Below, piece after piece: positions 46,066 through 54,515 of a DNA stretch of 64,000 nucleotides. How positions within the stretch are numbered: position 1 is the first letter of the stretch; each line of letters opens with the position of its first letter. Source of the DNA: Legionellales bacterium. GTDB lineage: Bacteria; Pseudomonadota; Gammaproteobacteria; Comchoanobacterales; Comchoanobacteraceae. The notes beneath the pieces were generated by a model. It had not been told where the DNA came from, did not search any database, and saw nothing but the letters and a program-made list of their open reading frames with translations. A program made the translations under genes and the position numbers. Location: contig NZEV01000023.1 in assembly GCA_002690495.1 (NCBI GenBank), positions 1 through 64,000 of the forward strand, given 5' to 3'.

Positions 46066-46129
46066 AGAATTAAATTATAAAGATTTAATACAAAGATTAC
46101 AATTAATATAAGCCATTCTCAGATTTTTA

Positions 46130-48985
46130 TTATTCACCTTCGCTTTCTTCTGCTTTATCCTGTCTTCCAAGCTGTGGTTGTGAAGTTTGGAAATCTCCAA
46201 TATTGCCAGCTGTTTGTGCAGCTGAACCAGCAGTTTCTCGACCGGCTCCTGCGATATCTGCTCGAGCTTGTTTTGCAAGCTCCTCTAGTCCTGAATTTTC
46301 TGGTTGGCCACCCACATACTGAATACAGCGATCAACCAACCTGAACATAATGGAATAACTATTACCCAAAATTGTTGCAATAATATATGCATAGAAAATA
46401 GTAAATAACCCTGTTGAAATTAATAAAGTTGAAGAATAACTGGAACTACTCATACTCATAAATGAAGTAGCAAAGACTGTAATAAATGCAACCATGCTTT
46501 GATTCAATAAATCAAGCATTACACCAGACAACAACACTCCTCCTAACAAACCACCGAGCAAGATTGCCGGAGTCACAAAAGCTTTCAAAAATAATACAAT
46601 CGATGACTCTGCATTGCCAAGTAAATTATGACCTTTAGTTGTTGTTATTGCTAATGCGACAAGAGGCATTGCAATCATCCCCTCAATGACGCTTAGAAAC
46701 CAACTGATCACACCTAAAAAATAATATAAGGTCGGTATTGCTGCAACATACACCCCGATCAAGAATCCCATCGTTGCAATAATGGATGCAAATGTTGAAG
46801 CTAACCCTTGATATAGTGACACATACACATAATCAAGCGATTGGAAGAAAGTGACTATTTTCAACCCAGAGTTAACAATATCATTCACCCCTTGAATATA
46901 TGGTCCTATGGGCACAAATTGCATAATAAAACCCATAGGAATATAAAAAGGCAAATAGAGTTCTACAAATATCAACATCTGACCAAGGTAACTTAATGCC
47001 AATGTTGTATTCAGATCAACAACATCTGTAATCGTTTGGGTAATATTATCAAGTGCATGTCTTAATAACTGCATCCCCATATATTGAGTAGAAGAAATAG
47101 GATTGACAGGCTGTTGATTATAAGTAGACACAATCATACCTATGAATCCAGCACCACTTGTAAGGATCGAATCAGGATTGTTAATTAAAGCACAAAAACA
47201 GCCAGCAGGATTCGACATACTGCCACAATTATCACCTAAGATGGGCTGTAAATTACCGTTATAGGTGACACTGCTATAACTTTGGGACGAATCGTTGGAG
47301 AAGTACTTAAAGCCAGTAATATCTTCGAGCACCCTATTCAGCAAAACATAAAAGTTCTGTTGATACACTCCAATCTCAACATCACCAAACCCCATACCAA
47401 CACCATTCAATGATGACTTGATACCTAAATTCAGGTCAACAAACCCGCCGTTACTTGCATCATTTTTCAGCCATACGTTATACAACACACTAATTGCTTG
47501 ATCTAAGTATGGATTATTATTATCACTACCACAGCTAGGGGTACCTGGAGCAACATCGGCATATTGATTGGCAATGTAGTTGGCTGCATCGACTAAATAA
47601 ATATTATCCGTAATCACTTGCCAAGTATAATTACTACCAGATTTTATTTGAGCAATATATTGATAAATTGTAATAGGGCTAGTGACCGGAGTTTGGTTTG
47701 CTGAGTAGTTTGGTATAAAGGATGTGACTGTAAACATACTATTCTCTAAACTTGATTGAGTGATTTGAGAAGATGTTGTCGATGAAGATGACGTTAAATC
47801 ACCTATCATACCTAAAAAGTAAGCGCCAGCAGATAACCAACCTTGTTGTTGACTATTAGTTTCGTAAGTACTTTCAGATGACGTACTATAATCGTCAGTA
47901 CCCGTGGTGGTGATGGTCGCCAAGGGCTTGAGTATGTTGTAATAATCATATGTTAGTTGACCAAGCTGTTGCCCAATATTACAATTATCGGCACCCCCTG
48001 GAGGACAATTCAATATTTGAACATAGCCTGAATTTTTCATGTTATTGAGTGCATTAGTGAACATGGGTTTTACGACATTAAAATACATCCCATATAAAAC
48101 ACTAGAAGAAAAGTCATAAGTTAAATTTTGTTGATTATTTTCACACTGCTTAGAGCATTGTTGATAGTCCTGCCCCTGTGGACACTGAGAGTAACAGGCT
48201 GAATTATCAGGGGGAACTATGATGCCACAATCCGCAGTCAAAAGGTTCCCATTTTCATCGACAGTACGTGCACCAGCACCACATGCTGAACCATCCGAAT
48301 TACAATGCCATTCATATGAATATTCAGCAACTGTAGGATTGGTCAAATACTCGTTGTAATACTCAGCATACGCACAGACCGTCATTGCAAATATATTTGC
48401 AACGGTTGCATATGGATTATCAGCAGCATAGTCAACACCCAAACTTTTTGAATAAAGCAACGGTACCTGCATCAAACCTGCAGTATCTGTATTGGAGGTT
48501 GTGGTAATTGAACCAGATGACGGCATCTCTTTAATCACATTGACCCAAATATTGTCTGCTAAGGCGACCCCCATATACACGACTTGCATGAAAATCACTT
48601 GGATAAACGAATAACCATTGTAAGACGGGAATAAAATACCATTACCAATCACCACACGACTAATTGTCATGACATCATATTGGTTTGCTAATGGCTGCTC
48701 TGATGCAATGTCATTAATGATATTTAATGTGAGATTATAAAAAATCAGTCCGCATGATAGCGTTAAAAAAGCATAGTTATAAACTGTAAATATTTGCTCC
48801 ATCAACGGTGATGTGATTGCTGAGGGAATAGATGTTGGAAAGATATTACCAACCTGTCCAAAAATCATGGTTAAAAAGTAATAAGAGAGATCTTGATCAG
48901 GATGAGGCGGCGTTAGAACTGTAGTATAATCGACAGCAAATGCTGGCGCAAAAAACGACAATAAAACAATCAACACCCGACACAT
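46130..48985 (-). CDS. DotA-family integral membrane protein, paralogue 3
   Basis: 951 residues, the shortest of the three. Signal peptide MCRVLIVLLSFFAPAFA, then SYYFLTMIFGQVGNIFP, helices near 70-95 and 120-150, a periplasmic region with a dense Cys segment (CYSQCPQGQDYQQCSKQC), and a C-terminal cluster with GFLIGVYVAAIPTLYYFL, VIEGMIAMPLVALAITTTKGHNLLGNAE. Ends in a charged tail (GRQDKAEESEGE). It comes first of the dotA paralogues in transcription order, 45 bases after the Cache-domain gene and 64 bases before icmV. Same family as DotA and TraY of IncI plasmids; separate role unknown. Confidence 0.82.
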   Translation of the reverse strand: MCRVLIVLLSFFAPAFAVDYTTVLTPPHPDQDLSYYFLTMIFGQVGNIFPTSIPSAITSPLMEQIFTVYNYAFLTLSCGLIFYNLTLNIINDIASEQPLANQYDVMTISRVVIGNGILFPSYNGYSFIQVIFMQVVYMGVALADNIWVNVIKEMPSSGSITTTSNTDTAGLMQVPLLYSKSLGVDYAADNPYATVANIFAMTVCAYAEYYNEYLTNPTVAEYSYEWHCNSDGSACGAGARTVDENGNLLTADCGIIVPPDNSACYSQCPQGQDYQQCSKQCENNQQNLTYDFSSSVLYGMYFNVVKPMFTNALNNMKNSGYVQILNCPPGGADNCNIGQQLGQLTYDYYNILKPLATITTTGTDDYSTSSESTYETNSQQQGWLSAGAYFLGMIGDLTSSSSTTSSQITQSSLENSMFTVTSFIPNYSANQTPVTSPITIYQYIAQIKSGSNYTWQVITDNIYLVDAANYIANQYADVAPGTPSCGSDNNNPYLDQAISVLYNVWLKNDASNGGFVDLNLGIKSSLNGVGMGFGDVEIGVYQQNFYVLLNRVLEDITGFKYFSNDSSQSYSSVTYNGNLQPILGDNCGSMSNPAGCFCALINNPDSILTSGAGFIGMIVSTYNQQPVNPISSTQYMGMQLLRHALDNITQTITDVVDLNTTLALSYLGQMLIFVELYLPFYIPMGFIMQFVPIGPYIQGVNDIVNSGLKIVTFFQSLDYVYVSLYQGLASTFASIIATMGFLIGVYVAAIPTLYYFLGVISWFLSVIEGMIAMPLVALAITTTKGHNLLGNAESSIVLFLKAFVTPAILLGGLLGGVLLSGVMLDLLNQSMVAFITVFATSFMSMSSSSYSSTLLISTGLFTIFYAYIIATILGNSYSIMFRLVDRCIQYVGGQPENSGLEELAKQARADIAGAGRETAGSAAQTAGNIGDFQTSQPQLGRQDKAEESEGE

Positions 48986-49030
48986 AATGCTAGTATGCCG
49001 GTAGCACGATTTAAATGCTAGCTAATTATT

Positions 49031-49588
49031 TTACGTGTTGTACCACACATTGAAGCTTAACACAGCAAATTTCTCAATTGGAACACTGTAGGACACCATG
49101 GAGTGGCCAGTTAAAGAACTGTTATAAGGCCCTGTCCATGTCGGTTTTTGTGAGTGTAAGGTCCTGGACCACCAATCCCATTTTTCATCTGTATAATCAT
49201 AACCAAAACTAGAAGAAACATCACCAATGTCAGAGGCCGCTAAAATATTATCCATACTTCTCCACACATAAGGTGCATACAGTGCTTTTTTAGACTTGGA
49301 TTGATTAGACTTCCACTGATCCGCGCCCCACCAATCCTCTAATCCATCTTGCTTAAAGAAACTAGGCGAAAAACTTAATGTTGCACTCCAAATACGATTA
49401 TCGTAGGCAACAATACTTGATAAATAGGTATAGATTTGAGCTTCTGAAAGGTCTTTTTCATGAATTTTTTCAATGATGTGCTGCGCAACCTTATTCGCAT
49501 AATCAGTCAACATCTCATATCGAGAACTAAAGCCTTGAGCAAATGCAGCTACTGTAAAAATCAAAATCAAACAACATGTTCTGATCAT
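49031..49588 (-). CDS. Secreted free-standing Cache-domain protein
   Basis: 185 residues: signal peptide (MIRTCCLILIFTVAAFAQG), an N-terminal helix (about 22-45) and then a PDC/Cache fold. The core elements match extracytoplasmic sensor domains: SATLSFSPSFF, YAPYVWRSMDNILAASDIG, YDYTDEKWDWWSRTL, KPTWTGPYNSS and MVSYSVPI, which line the ligand pocket in Cache sensors. There is no second membrane helix and no HAMP, kinase, cyclase or methyl-accepting domain. Its ATG overlaps the dotB stop (TAATG), so it is co-translated with the Dot/Icm ATPase. A periplasmic ligand sensor or structural accessory for the secretion system is the inference. Confidence 0.7.
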   Translation of the reverse strand: MIRTCCLILIFTVAAFAQGFSSRYEMLTDYANKVAQHIIEKIHEKDLSEAQIYTYLSSIVAYDNRIWSATLSFSPSFFKQDGLEDWWGADQWKSNQSKSKKALYAPYVWRSMDNILAASDIGDVSSSFGYDYTDEKWDWWSRTLHSQKPTWTGPYNSSLTGHSMVSYSVPIEKFAVLSFNVWYNT

Positions 49589-50715
49589 TAATCAAAACCT
49601 TTTTTAATGATATCTAGGGTTCTTTGAGAGATAAGGCCCTCATCAAATCGTTTTTGAGCATCATGAAGCATGGATTGTTTTTTTCTAAGCACAATATCAC
49701 GAGCTGAATCAGCAACACGATCAATGTCTTTACTTAACAATTCATCTCTCACCTCTTGATCAAAAACGAGAAACTCCCTTAATGCAACTCGCCGACCATC
49801 CACTGTGGGCACTAATTTTTGCCATATAATCATTCTTGCGGTCTCAAGAATATCAATACTCTTTGCATAACGTTCTTCTTGAGGAAAACTACCAACCAAA
49901 CGTCGAACAGTTTCACCCACCCCATTACTATGTACCGTAGTATAAACAGGATGCCCTGTAAGCGCAGCTTCAATGACAGCATTAATCGTTTCACTATCAC
50001 GACTCTCCCCAACGAGTATCAACCTGGGCTTGCGACGTAAAGCATTTCTCACACCATCTGCAAAAGAGGGAATATGTCGCGGTATTTCTGATTGACTGAC
50101 GATTGCAGAAACTTTTTTCATATTATCGTAAACAAACTCTATCGGTGCCTCATAGGTTAACACCTTACGATCACAATCAGGTTCCTCAACAATATCTCTA
50201 ATAATTGAAGCAAGCAGTGTACTTTTACCTGATCCCGTTGTACCACAAACGTAAATGACCCCATCACTTGGCTTAATTGCATGCAACATGGTATCTGGTA
50301 GTTCCATCGTGCTCAATAATGGCGGATCAATCGGAATACTTCTTAGTGTAATCTGAATGCCATCATGGCCTTGCACTAGACAAGCTGTACCATTCACCCT
50401 AAACCGATAACGCATATATCGATTTGGCCTAAACTCATAATACGTATCAATATCAATACCACTCAATAATTGAGTGGTACCATTTGCACCGTAAATGGCA
50501 TTTAACAGCTGGCCTACCTCACTATTTGTAAGGGGTCTTTGAGTAATCTTATGTAACCGCCCATATACCTCTGCGTAAATAGGCTCACCAGTTTGAATCG
50601 TAATATCCGAGGCCTTGTAATCACAGCATTTTGAGAGAATTTGATCAAGCTCCTCGGCTGTTTGAATTCTTGGGGGCTCATTAGGAATTAAAAAATTATT
50701 TACGTCTTCACTCAT
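49588..50715 (-). CDS. dotB: Dot/Icm ATPase DotB
   Basis: 375 residues, matching Legionella DotB (about 377). A PilT/VirB11-class hexameric ATPase: PAS-like N-terminal domain, Walker A GTTGSGKS (158-165), Asp box YEAPIEF (188-194), Walker B RLILVGESRD (231-240), His box TTVHSN (259-264). DotB docks on DotO at the cytoplasmic base and energises secretion. It is joined to dotC upstream and the Cache gene downstream by TAATG junctions. Confidence 0.95.
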   Translation of the reverse strand: MSEDVNNFLIPNEPPRIQTAEELDQILSKCCDYKASDITIQTGEPIYAEVYGRLHKITQRPLTNSEVGQLLNAIYGANGTTQLLSGIDIDTYYEFRPNRYMRYRFRVNGTACLVQGHDGIQITLRSIPIDPPLLSTMELPDTMLHAIKPSDGVIYVCGTTGSGKSTLLASIIRDIVEEPDCDRKVLTYEAPIEFVYDNMKKVSAIVSQSEIPRHIPSFADGVRNALRRKPRLILVGESRDSETINAVIEAALTGHPVYTTVHSNGVGETVRRLVGSFPQEERYAKSIDILETARMIIWQKLVPTVDGRRVALREFLVFDQEVRDELLSKDIDRVADSARDIVLRKKQSMLHDAQKRFDEGLISQRTLDIIKKGFD

Positions 50716-51500
50716 TATTTAGATGCCATATTCTCTGGTGGGCTCACACGCTCTTTAGGAGTGCCATTATCAACAACAACAGGCTCCCAATACTTGTCAG
50801 ATTTGAGATCTGAATTTGCTGTAATTCTTACAATTTGGTCATTCAATCGGATCTTCTTATTATTCCCTGTTAAACCAAGATTAGCTTTACCCACTTGTGG
50901 CGCAGAAATCATATTTTGAGACAATAGTTCGTAGTATAAATTAATGCCTGTAAAATCGACTTCAAGATGCGCTAATCTTTTCTTGATGAGGTCATAAGCT
51001 TGGTGTTTTCCTTGTGCCCAACCTTTGGTAGTATACAAAACCCATACTTTATATTCTTGTTCATTTGAGGGTCTCAAATGCTCCACTGGTAAGTTAGGGT
51101 AGTTGATTTTCATCACCAAGTAATCTCGCCAAGTTGGAGCAACACTCACAAACCTTGCTGGAGTGACAATTTCGATAATTCTGTCTGAAAGCCTCAGTGT
51201 ATTCGGGCTGTCCAAGGAAAGATTTTTTCCACCCTGACGAATCACTGGAGGCAACATGTTATCATTTAAGATCAGTCTTCTAAAATCAAAAATGGCATCT
51301 AACTTCGTTGCGCCAGTTTCAAGAATATAATTATAGCGTGTGGCATAATAAGATAATGCAGATTGAGCACCATAAGAGAGCGCCTCCTCAATCATTGCTT
51401 GGTTACGGACTATCCCATCACCATCACTTTTGTTAGTTGTTTTTGTTGAACTACAACCAACAAAACAGAACAAACAAGTTAAACAAACGAGCCACTTCAT
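50715..51500 (-). CDS. dotC: Dot/Icm outer-membrane lipoprotein DotC
   Basis: 261 residues with lipobox CFVGC (Cys near residue 16). DotC core visible: ALSYGAQSALSYYATRYNYIL, LDAIFDFRRLIL, PPVIRQG, VWVLYTTKGWAQGKHQAYDLI in outline. With DotD it guides DotH into the outer membrane. Somewhat shorter than the Legionella protein (about 303). Translationally coupled between dotD and dotB. Confidence 0.92.
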   Translation of the reverse strand: MKWLVCLTCLFCFVGCSSTKTTNKSDGDGIVRNQAMIEEALSYGAQSALSYYATRYNYILETGATKLDAIFDFRRLILNDNMLPPVIRQGGKNLSLDSPNTLRLSDRIIEIVTPARFVSVAPTWRDYLVMKINYPNLPVEHLRPSNEQEYKVWVLYTTKGWAQGKHQAYDLIKKRLAHLEVDFTGINLYYELLSQNMISAPQVGKANLGLTGNNKKIRLNDQIVRITANSDLKSDKYWEPVVVDNGTPKERVSPPENMASK

Positions 51501-52027
51501 TAGCGATTATACCGTAGTTCAATCAACTTCTCGGATGCATTCACAGAGACATCAGCAAAACGCTGAACCTGATAACCAATATCTTGAATGACGTCGGCTA
51601 GATATGCATCAGAACGATTCACAGACACCAAAATTGGCGCAACGGGTGGTTGGCCAAGCAAATTCACCCTGTAATGAGCATTTTTAGCTAATTTTTCAAG
51701 AACCGGTTCCACTGGACCTGTCCACTCAATGGTGACTCTTTGATCAAGACCAGTTTTAATTGGATTTGGCGCAGGTTTATTCTTAACCTCTGGTTTTGCA
51801 GCATGCTCAAGTGCTGATAATGACTGTATAGACTTGGAAGCTGATAAAGCAGTTTCAGAAATAAAATGCTGAAACTCTATGTCGCTTCTATTCTTATCTG
51901 CAATAGAGACGCTTTTTTCAATGGGTGCTCTTAAATCTTTATCCGTATATTCTACTTTTGTATCCTTAGGCAAAAGCCCACAACCACTCATCAGTAAACA
52001 TAGACCGCCAATTATCAACTTATCCAT
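51500..52027 (-). CDS. dotD: Dot/Icm outer-membrane lipoprotein DotD
   Basis: 175 residues from ATG at 52027, which places lipoprotein signal MDKLIIGGLCLLMSGC at the front; a start 12 codons upstream would spoil it. The C-terminal half is the secretin-N0-like domain (QRVTIEWTGPVEPVLEKLAKNAHY, PILVSVNRSDAYLADVIQDIGYQ in outline), and a Lys/Pro linker precedes it. Partner of DotC in outer-membrane core assembly. The dotC start overlaps its stop (TAATG). Confidence 0.9.
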   Translation of the reverse strand: MDKLIIGGLCLLMSGCGLLPKDTKVEYTDKDLRAPIEKSVSIADKNRSDIEFQHFISETALSASKSIQSLSALEHAAKPEVKNKPAPNPIKTGLDQRVTIEWTGPVEPVLEKLAKNAHYRVNLLGQPPVAPILVSVNRSDAYLADVIQDIGYQVQRFADVSVNASEKLIELRYNR

Positions 52028-52096
52028 ACGTATAATATCTCCCCACTCTGACCATTGAACCAAGATGGATGATTGGTGTCAAGCAGATATTCAAGT

Positions 52097-53512
52097 TTAG
52101 ACCATCAAATCGAGATACTTTTTAGACTCTGCGCAATGTCGATTTAATGTCAATGCCTGCTTAAAACAAATCTTTGATTGGGTGTAGTCTCCTTTAGAAT
52201 AGAGAATAACCCCTTTAGAAAGATTTGCAGCATGCTGGCTTTCCACAAAGGGTTGATACTGCTGATGGAGTTTAAGTGCATCCTCATGTTGACCTAAGTT
52301 AACCAAAATAGTGATTAATTGAAAAAAGCCACTCTCAAAAACTGGATGCCAATAGAAACGCTCTAGTACTTTTTGGACGATGGTATAGTTATCTTTTTTT
52401 AATTTTGGGTTTGCTTTAACTTGATCACTAAAAACGGCAATTATTCTTAAAAAGACACTCGGACAGAATGCGACAAAGTTCATCAAAGTCCATACCTCAT
52501 CGTAACGACCACTCATCAAGCGATTTGTCATTGTCATCATGTCAAAGTCGTCTCTCCAAATAAACCTTGAGTTAATGTCATTGATCACATCTTCTTGTGC
52601 TTTAGGAGCATCACCGAGCATCCAAAAATTCATAAAACTTGAGTTTCGACCAAAACAAGCTGAGAACCCACCCATAGACTCGATCCATCGCTCAAAAATA
52701 TCAAAATTAAACATGTAATGAATAGCACCATCTGTTGTCAGACTGTATTGTTGACCATATGAAGACGCTTGCACATGTTGATAACCTTTATCATGAAAAC
52801 AGCCATAAATTGTCTTTCTTTGCTTCATCACCTGTTTAAGAAAATCAAACAAAACTGTTGGCACAATCGTTTTCCCATTAAATTGGGATGGATTTGGCAA
52901 AACATTTTGAATGTCCTCAGGTAAATTATTGATCTCGATAGGCTCATACTGAATATCAAATTTAAATTGATCTATATTATCAACATGATATTGCTCGATG
53001 TGATCTACTCTTATTTTCGCTCTTTGCCACTGACCACTTTCTTCCTGTAACCCTAAGAAGGGTAATGAATCTAAAAAATAATTTGCCATCAAAAAAAGTG
53101 GCCCATCTCCGATTGAAGATAAGTTCACCTGCTTTCTCACATCGATAGTCAACCAATTCACTTTTTGGGCTTTCCATTGTGGTAATTGACTTAAATAATC
53201 TATACTTTCTTGACACATATCCGTTAATGTCATTTCATAGTTCACTTGATATTTATTTAGAAAAAAACAAAGATAATAAGCGAATGCCGCAGTGCCACAC
53301 CCTACTTCAAGAATCTGAGCTTTTTCATTAGGATGTTTTCTCATGATCGCTCTAATGTACAGCGCAAAATGTTCTGCAATTTTACAATTAGATGTAAAAA
53401 GACTTGGTACTTTCATCCATGCACGCCCTCTTGGGTCGGAGTATACCTTGTCATTGATTTTCCAAATATCATTCTTAGAAAAACACTGGTAACTTTTACT
53501 TGAACGGAACAT
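52097..53512 (-). CDS. SAM-dependent methyltransferase (MidA-like) with C-terminal TPR
   Basis: 471 residues. A Rossmann methyltransferase domain has motif I ILEVGCGTAAFAYYL at 67-81 and acidic motif II in TLTDMCQESID. ANYFLDSLP is the counterpart of the NExxDxxP segment of the MidA/NDUFAF7 family, which methylates an arginine of respiratory complex I. Residues about 330-471 are helical and end in a TPR unit (GVILYSKGDYTQSKICFKQALTL in outline), which suggests a protein substrate. It lies 69 bases upstream of dotD on the same strand and is divergent from icmT, so it may be transcribed with the dot genes. Substrate unknown. Confidence 0.65.
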   Translation of the reverse strand: MFRSSKSYQCFSKNDIWKINDKVYSDPRGRAWMKVPSLFTSNCKIAEHFALYIRAIMRKHPNEKAQILEVGCGTAAFAYYLCFFLNKYQVNYEMTLTDMCQESIDYLSQLPQWKAQKVNWLTIDVRKQVNLSSIGDGPLFLMANYFLDSLPFLGLQEESGQWQRAKIRVDHIEQYHVDNIDQFKFDIQYEPIEINNLPEDIQNVLPNPSQFNGKTIVPTVLFDFLKQVMKQRKTIYGCFHDKGYQHVQASSYGQQYSLTTDGAIHYMFNFDIFERWIESMGGFSACFGRNSSFMNFWMLGDAPKAQEDVINDINSRFIWRDDFDMMTMTNRLMSGRYDEVWTLMNFVAFCPSVFLRIIAVFSDQVKANPKLKKDNYTIVQKVLERFYWHPVFESGFFQLITILVNLGQHEDALKLHQQYQPFVESQHAANLSKGVILYSKGDYTQSKICFKQALTLNRHCAESKKYLDLMV

Positions 53513-53531
53513 CCTAACCTCTCAAAAAGAT

Positions 53532-53560
53532 TTGCAACAACTATTCTAAAATACTATCAT
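53532..53560 (+). promoter_or_regulatory. Promoter of icmT-icmS
   Basis: -35 TTGCAA (53532-53537), a 17-base spacer and -10 TATCAT (53555-53560). The expected start of transcription is near 53567, 14 bases before the icmT ATG. It is the best-formed promoter in the Dot/Icm island. The divergent methyltransferase gene begins 19 bases from the -35. Confidence 0.6.
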
Positions 53561-53580
53561 GAACGCATGCGAGTTGAAAG

Positions 53581-53841
53581 ATGATCAAAACACCAGATCC
53601 AGATGCCAGTTGGAGAGATTCAGCACGAGGAGCAAAGCTATGGATTTTTGACGCTTATTCTGTGTTTCCATTTTTGTTAATGCTTTACAACATACAAACT
53701 TGGACTATCACATTGGCTGTTGTCGTCTTTTTAACACTCACTGTTCTTAATTATTATGGTTTGAATGGCGCGATTTTTTTTAGATTGATTCGAAGCTTTA
53801 TCTCTGGGCCTCGAAAAACTGCATCAAACTGGTGGGAATAA
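53581..53841 (+). CDS. icmT: Dot/Icm protein IcmT
   Basis: 86 residues, the same length as Legionella IcmT. Matches its conserved frame: WRDSAR near the N-terminus, FDAYSVFPFLLML, two hydrophobic helices (about 22-62), and the C-terminal RSFISGPRKTASNWW. A small inner-membrane protein required for pore formation and host-cell exit in Legionella. Its stop overlaps the icmS start (TAATG). Confidence 0.93.
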   Translation: MIKTPDPDASWRDSARGAKLWIFDAYSVFPFLLMLYNIQTWTITLAVVVFLTLTVLNYYGLNGAIFFRLIRSFISGPRKTASNWWE

Positions 53842-54179
53842 TGGAAAAATTTACTGAGCAATGTATTAGTGTAGCAAAAGAGATTGGTTGGAAATTCAGG
53901 CTCAAAGGTCAGCAAATCTCTCCTGAAGATGTATTTTCTCCACACGGTGTTTTACCGGGTATAGCAAAGAGAGCTAACCAAGTGGCTATGCTGTGTATTG
54001 GATCCGGGATTGGAGCAGAAATCACACAATTGAAAGAAAGTACCCTTGGAAAAAAGGTCAGCTTCCCAAACGATGAGATTTCACCAGAAGGAATGCTTTT
54101 TATCATGGATCAAATCTATGAACTAGGTCGATCAGGTGATGGCGTCACAATTTCCTTAGACGATCTGTTATATGAATAA
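53841..54179 (+). CDS. icmS: Dot/Icm adaptor chaperone IcmS
   Basis: 112 residues from ATG at 53841 (Legionella IcmS is 114). Conserved pattern: SPEDVFSPHGVLPGIAKRANQVAMLCIGSGIGA in outline, NDEISPEG, and the terminal SLDDLLYE. IcmS with IcmW forms an adaptor that binds effectors and the DotL C-terminus. A GTG nine bases upstream is in frame, but the ATG follows ggtggg and fits the family N-terminus. The stop overlaps the opposite-strand gene by 12 bases. Confidence 0.93.
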   Translation: MEKFTEQCISVAKEIGWKFRLKGQQISPEDVFSPHGVLPGIAKRANQVAMLCIGSGIGAEITQLKESTLGKKVSFPNDEISPEGMLFIMDQIYELGRSGDGVTISLDDLLYE

Positions 54180-54515
54180 TTGTGGATAACTAATCAGTAA
54201 ATATCCGGCTAACCCACTGATAATCGAGATTGCTACACTGAGGGAAAGATCAATGTAGTTTTTATTTTGGATGTGGTTTAAAAAACATTGATTCCATATG
54301 ACTGTCATGGGGTATACCCGACTAAAGCACGCCACCGTGATAATAGACTGGAATGGTTCGGAAAATGCAAACCCAACACCTAAAATAAATGCAAAAATGA
54401 CATTGATTAATTGTGGGTCCTGCCTCGATAACAACAAATCACATTTTTGACCAAAACAATGACCAATTAACCATCCTAATCCACCCCCAAAAATTGAGTA
54501 TATCAATGCTGTCAT
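54168..54515 (-). CDS. Small four-helix membrane protein, possibly degenerate CrcB/FluC-like
   Basis: 115 residues with about four hydrophobic helices (3-18, 35-55, 57-75, 90-112). The helix layout, GGGLGWLIG start, a mid-helix Asn (LINVIFAFILGVGFAF) and GLAGYLL end recall the CrcB/FluC fluoride-channel family. The diagnostic GNxxGSFxxG and TTFSTF motifs are absent, however, so channel function is doubtful. It overlaps folD by four bases upstream and icmS by 12 bases at its end. Hypothetical otherwise. Confidence 0.5.
   Translation of the reverse strand: MTALIYSIFGGGLGWLIGHCFGQKCDLLLSRQDPQLINVIFAFILGVGFAFSEPFQSIITVACFSRVYPMTVIWNQCFLNHIQNKNYIDLSLSVAISIISGLAGYLLISYPQLFI

Noticed and set aside
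46075-46278. 67-codon minus-strand frame overlapping the end of DotA paralogue 3
   Set aside because: Mostly out-of-frame reading of the dotA tail; no ribosome-binding site or family features.
39067-48985. The three dotA-like frames as fragments of one broken gene
   Set aside because: Each has its own signal peptide, full helix pattern and C-terminal tail, and an intact icmV lies between two of them.
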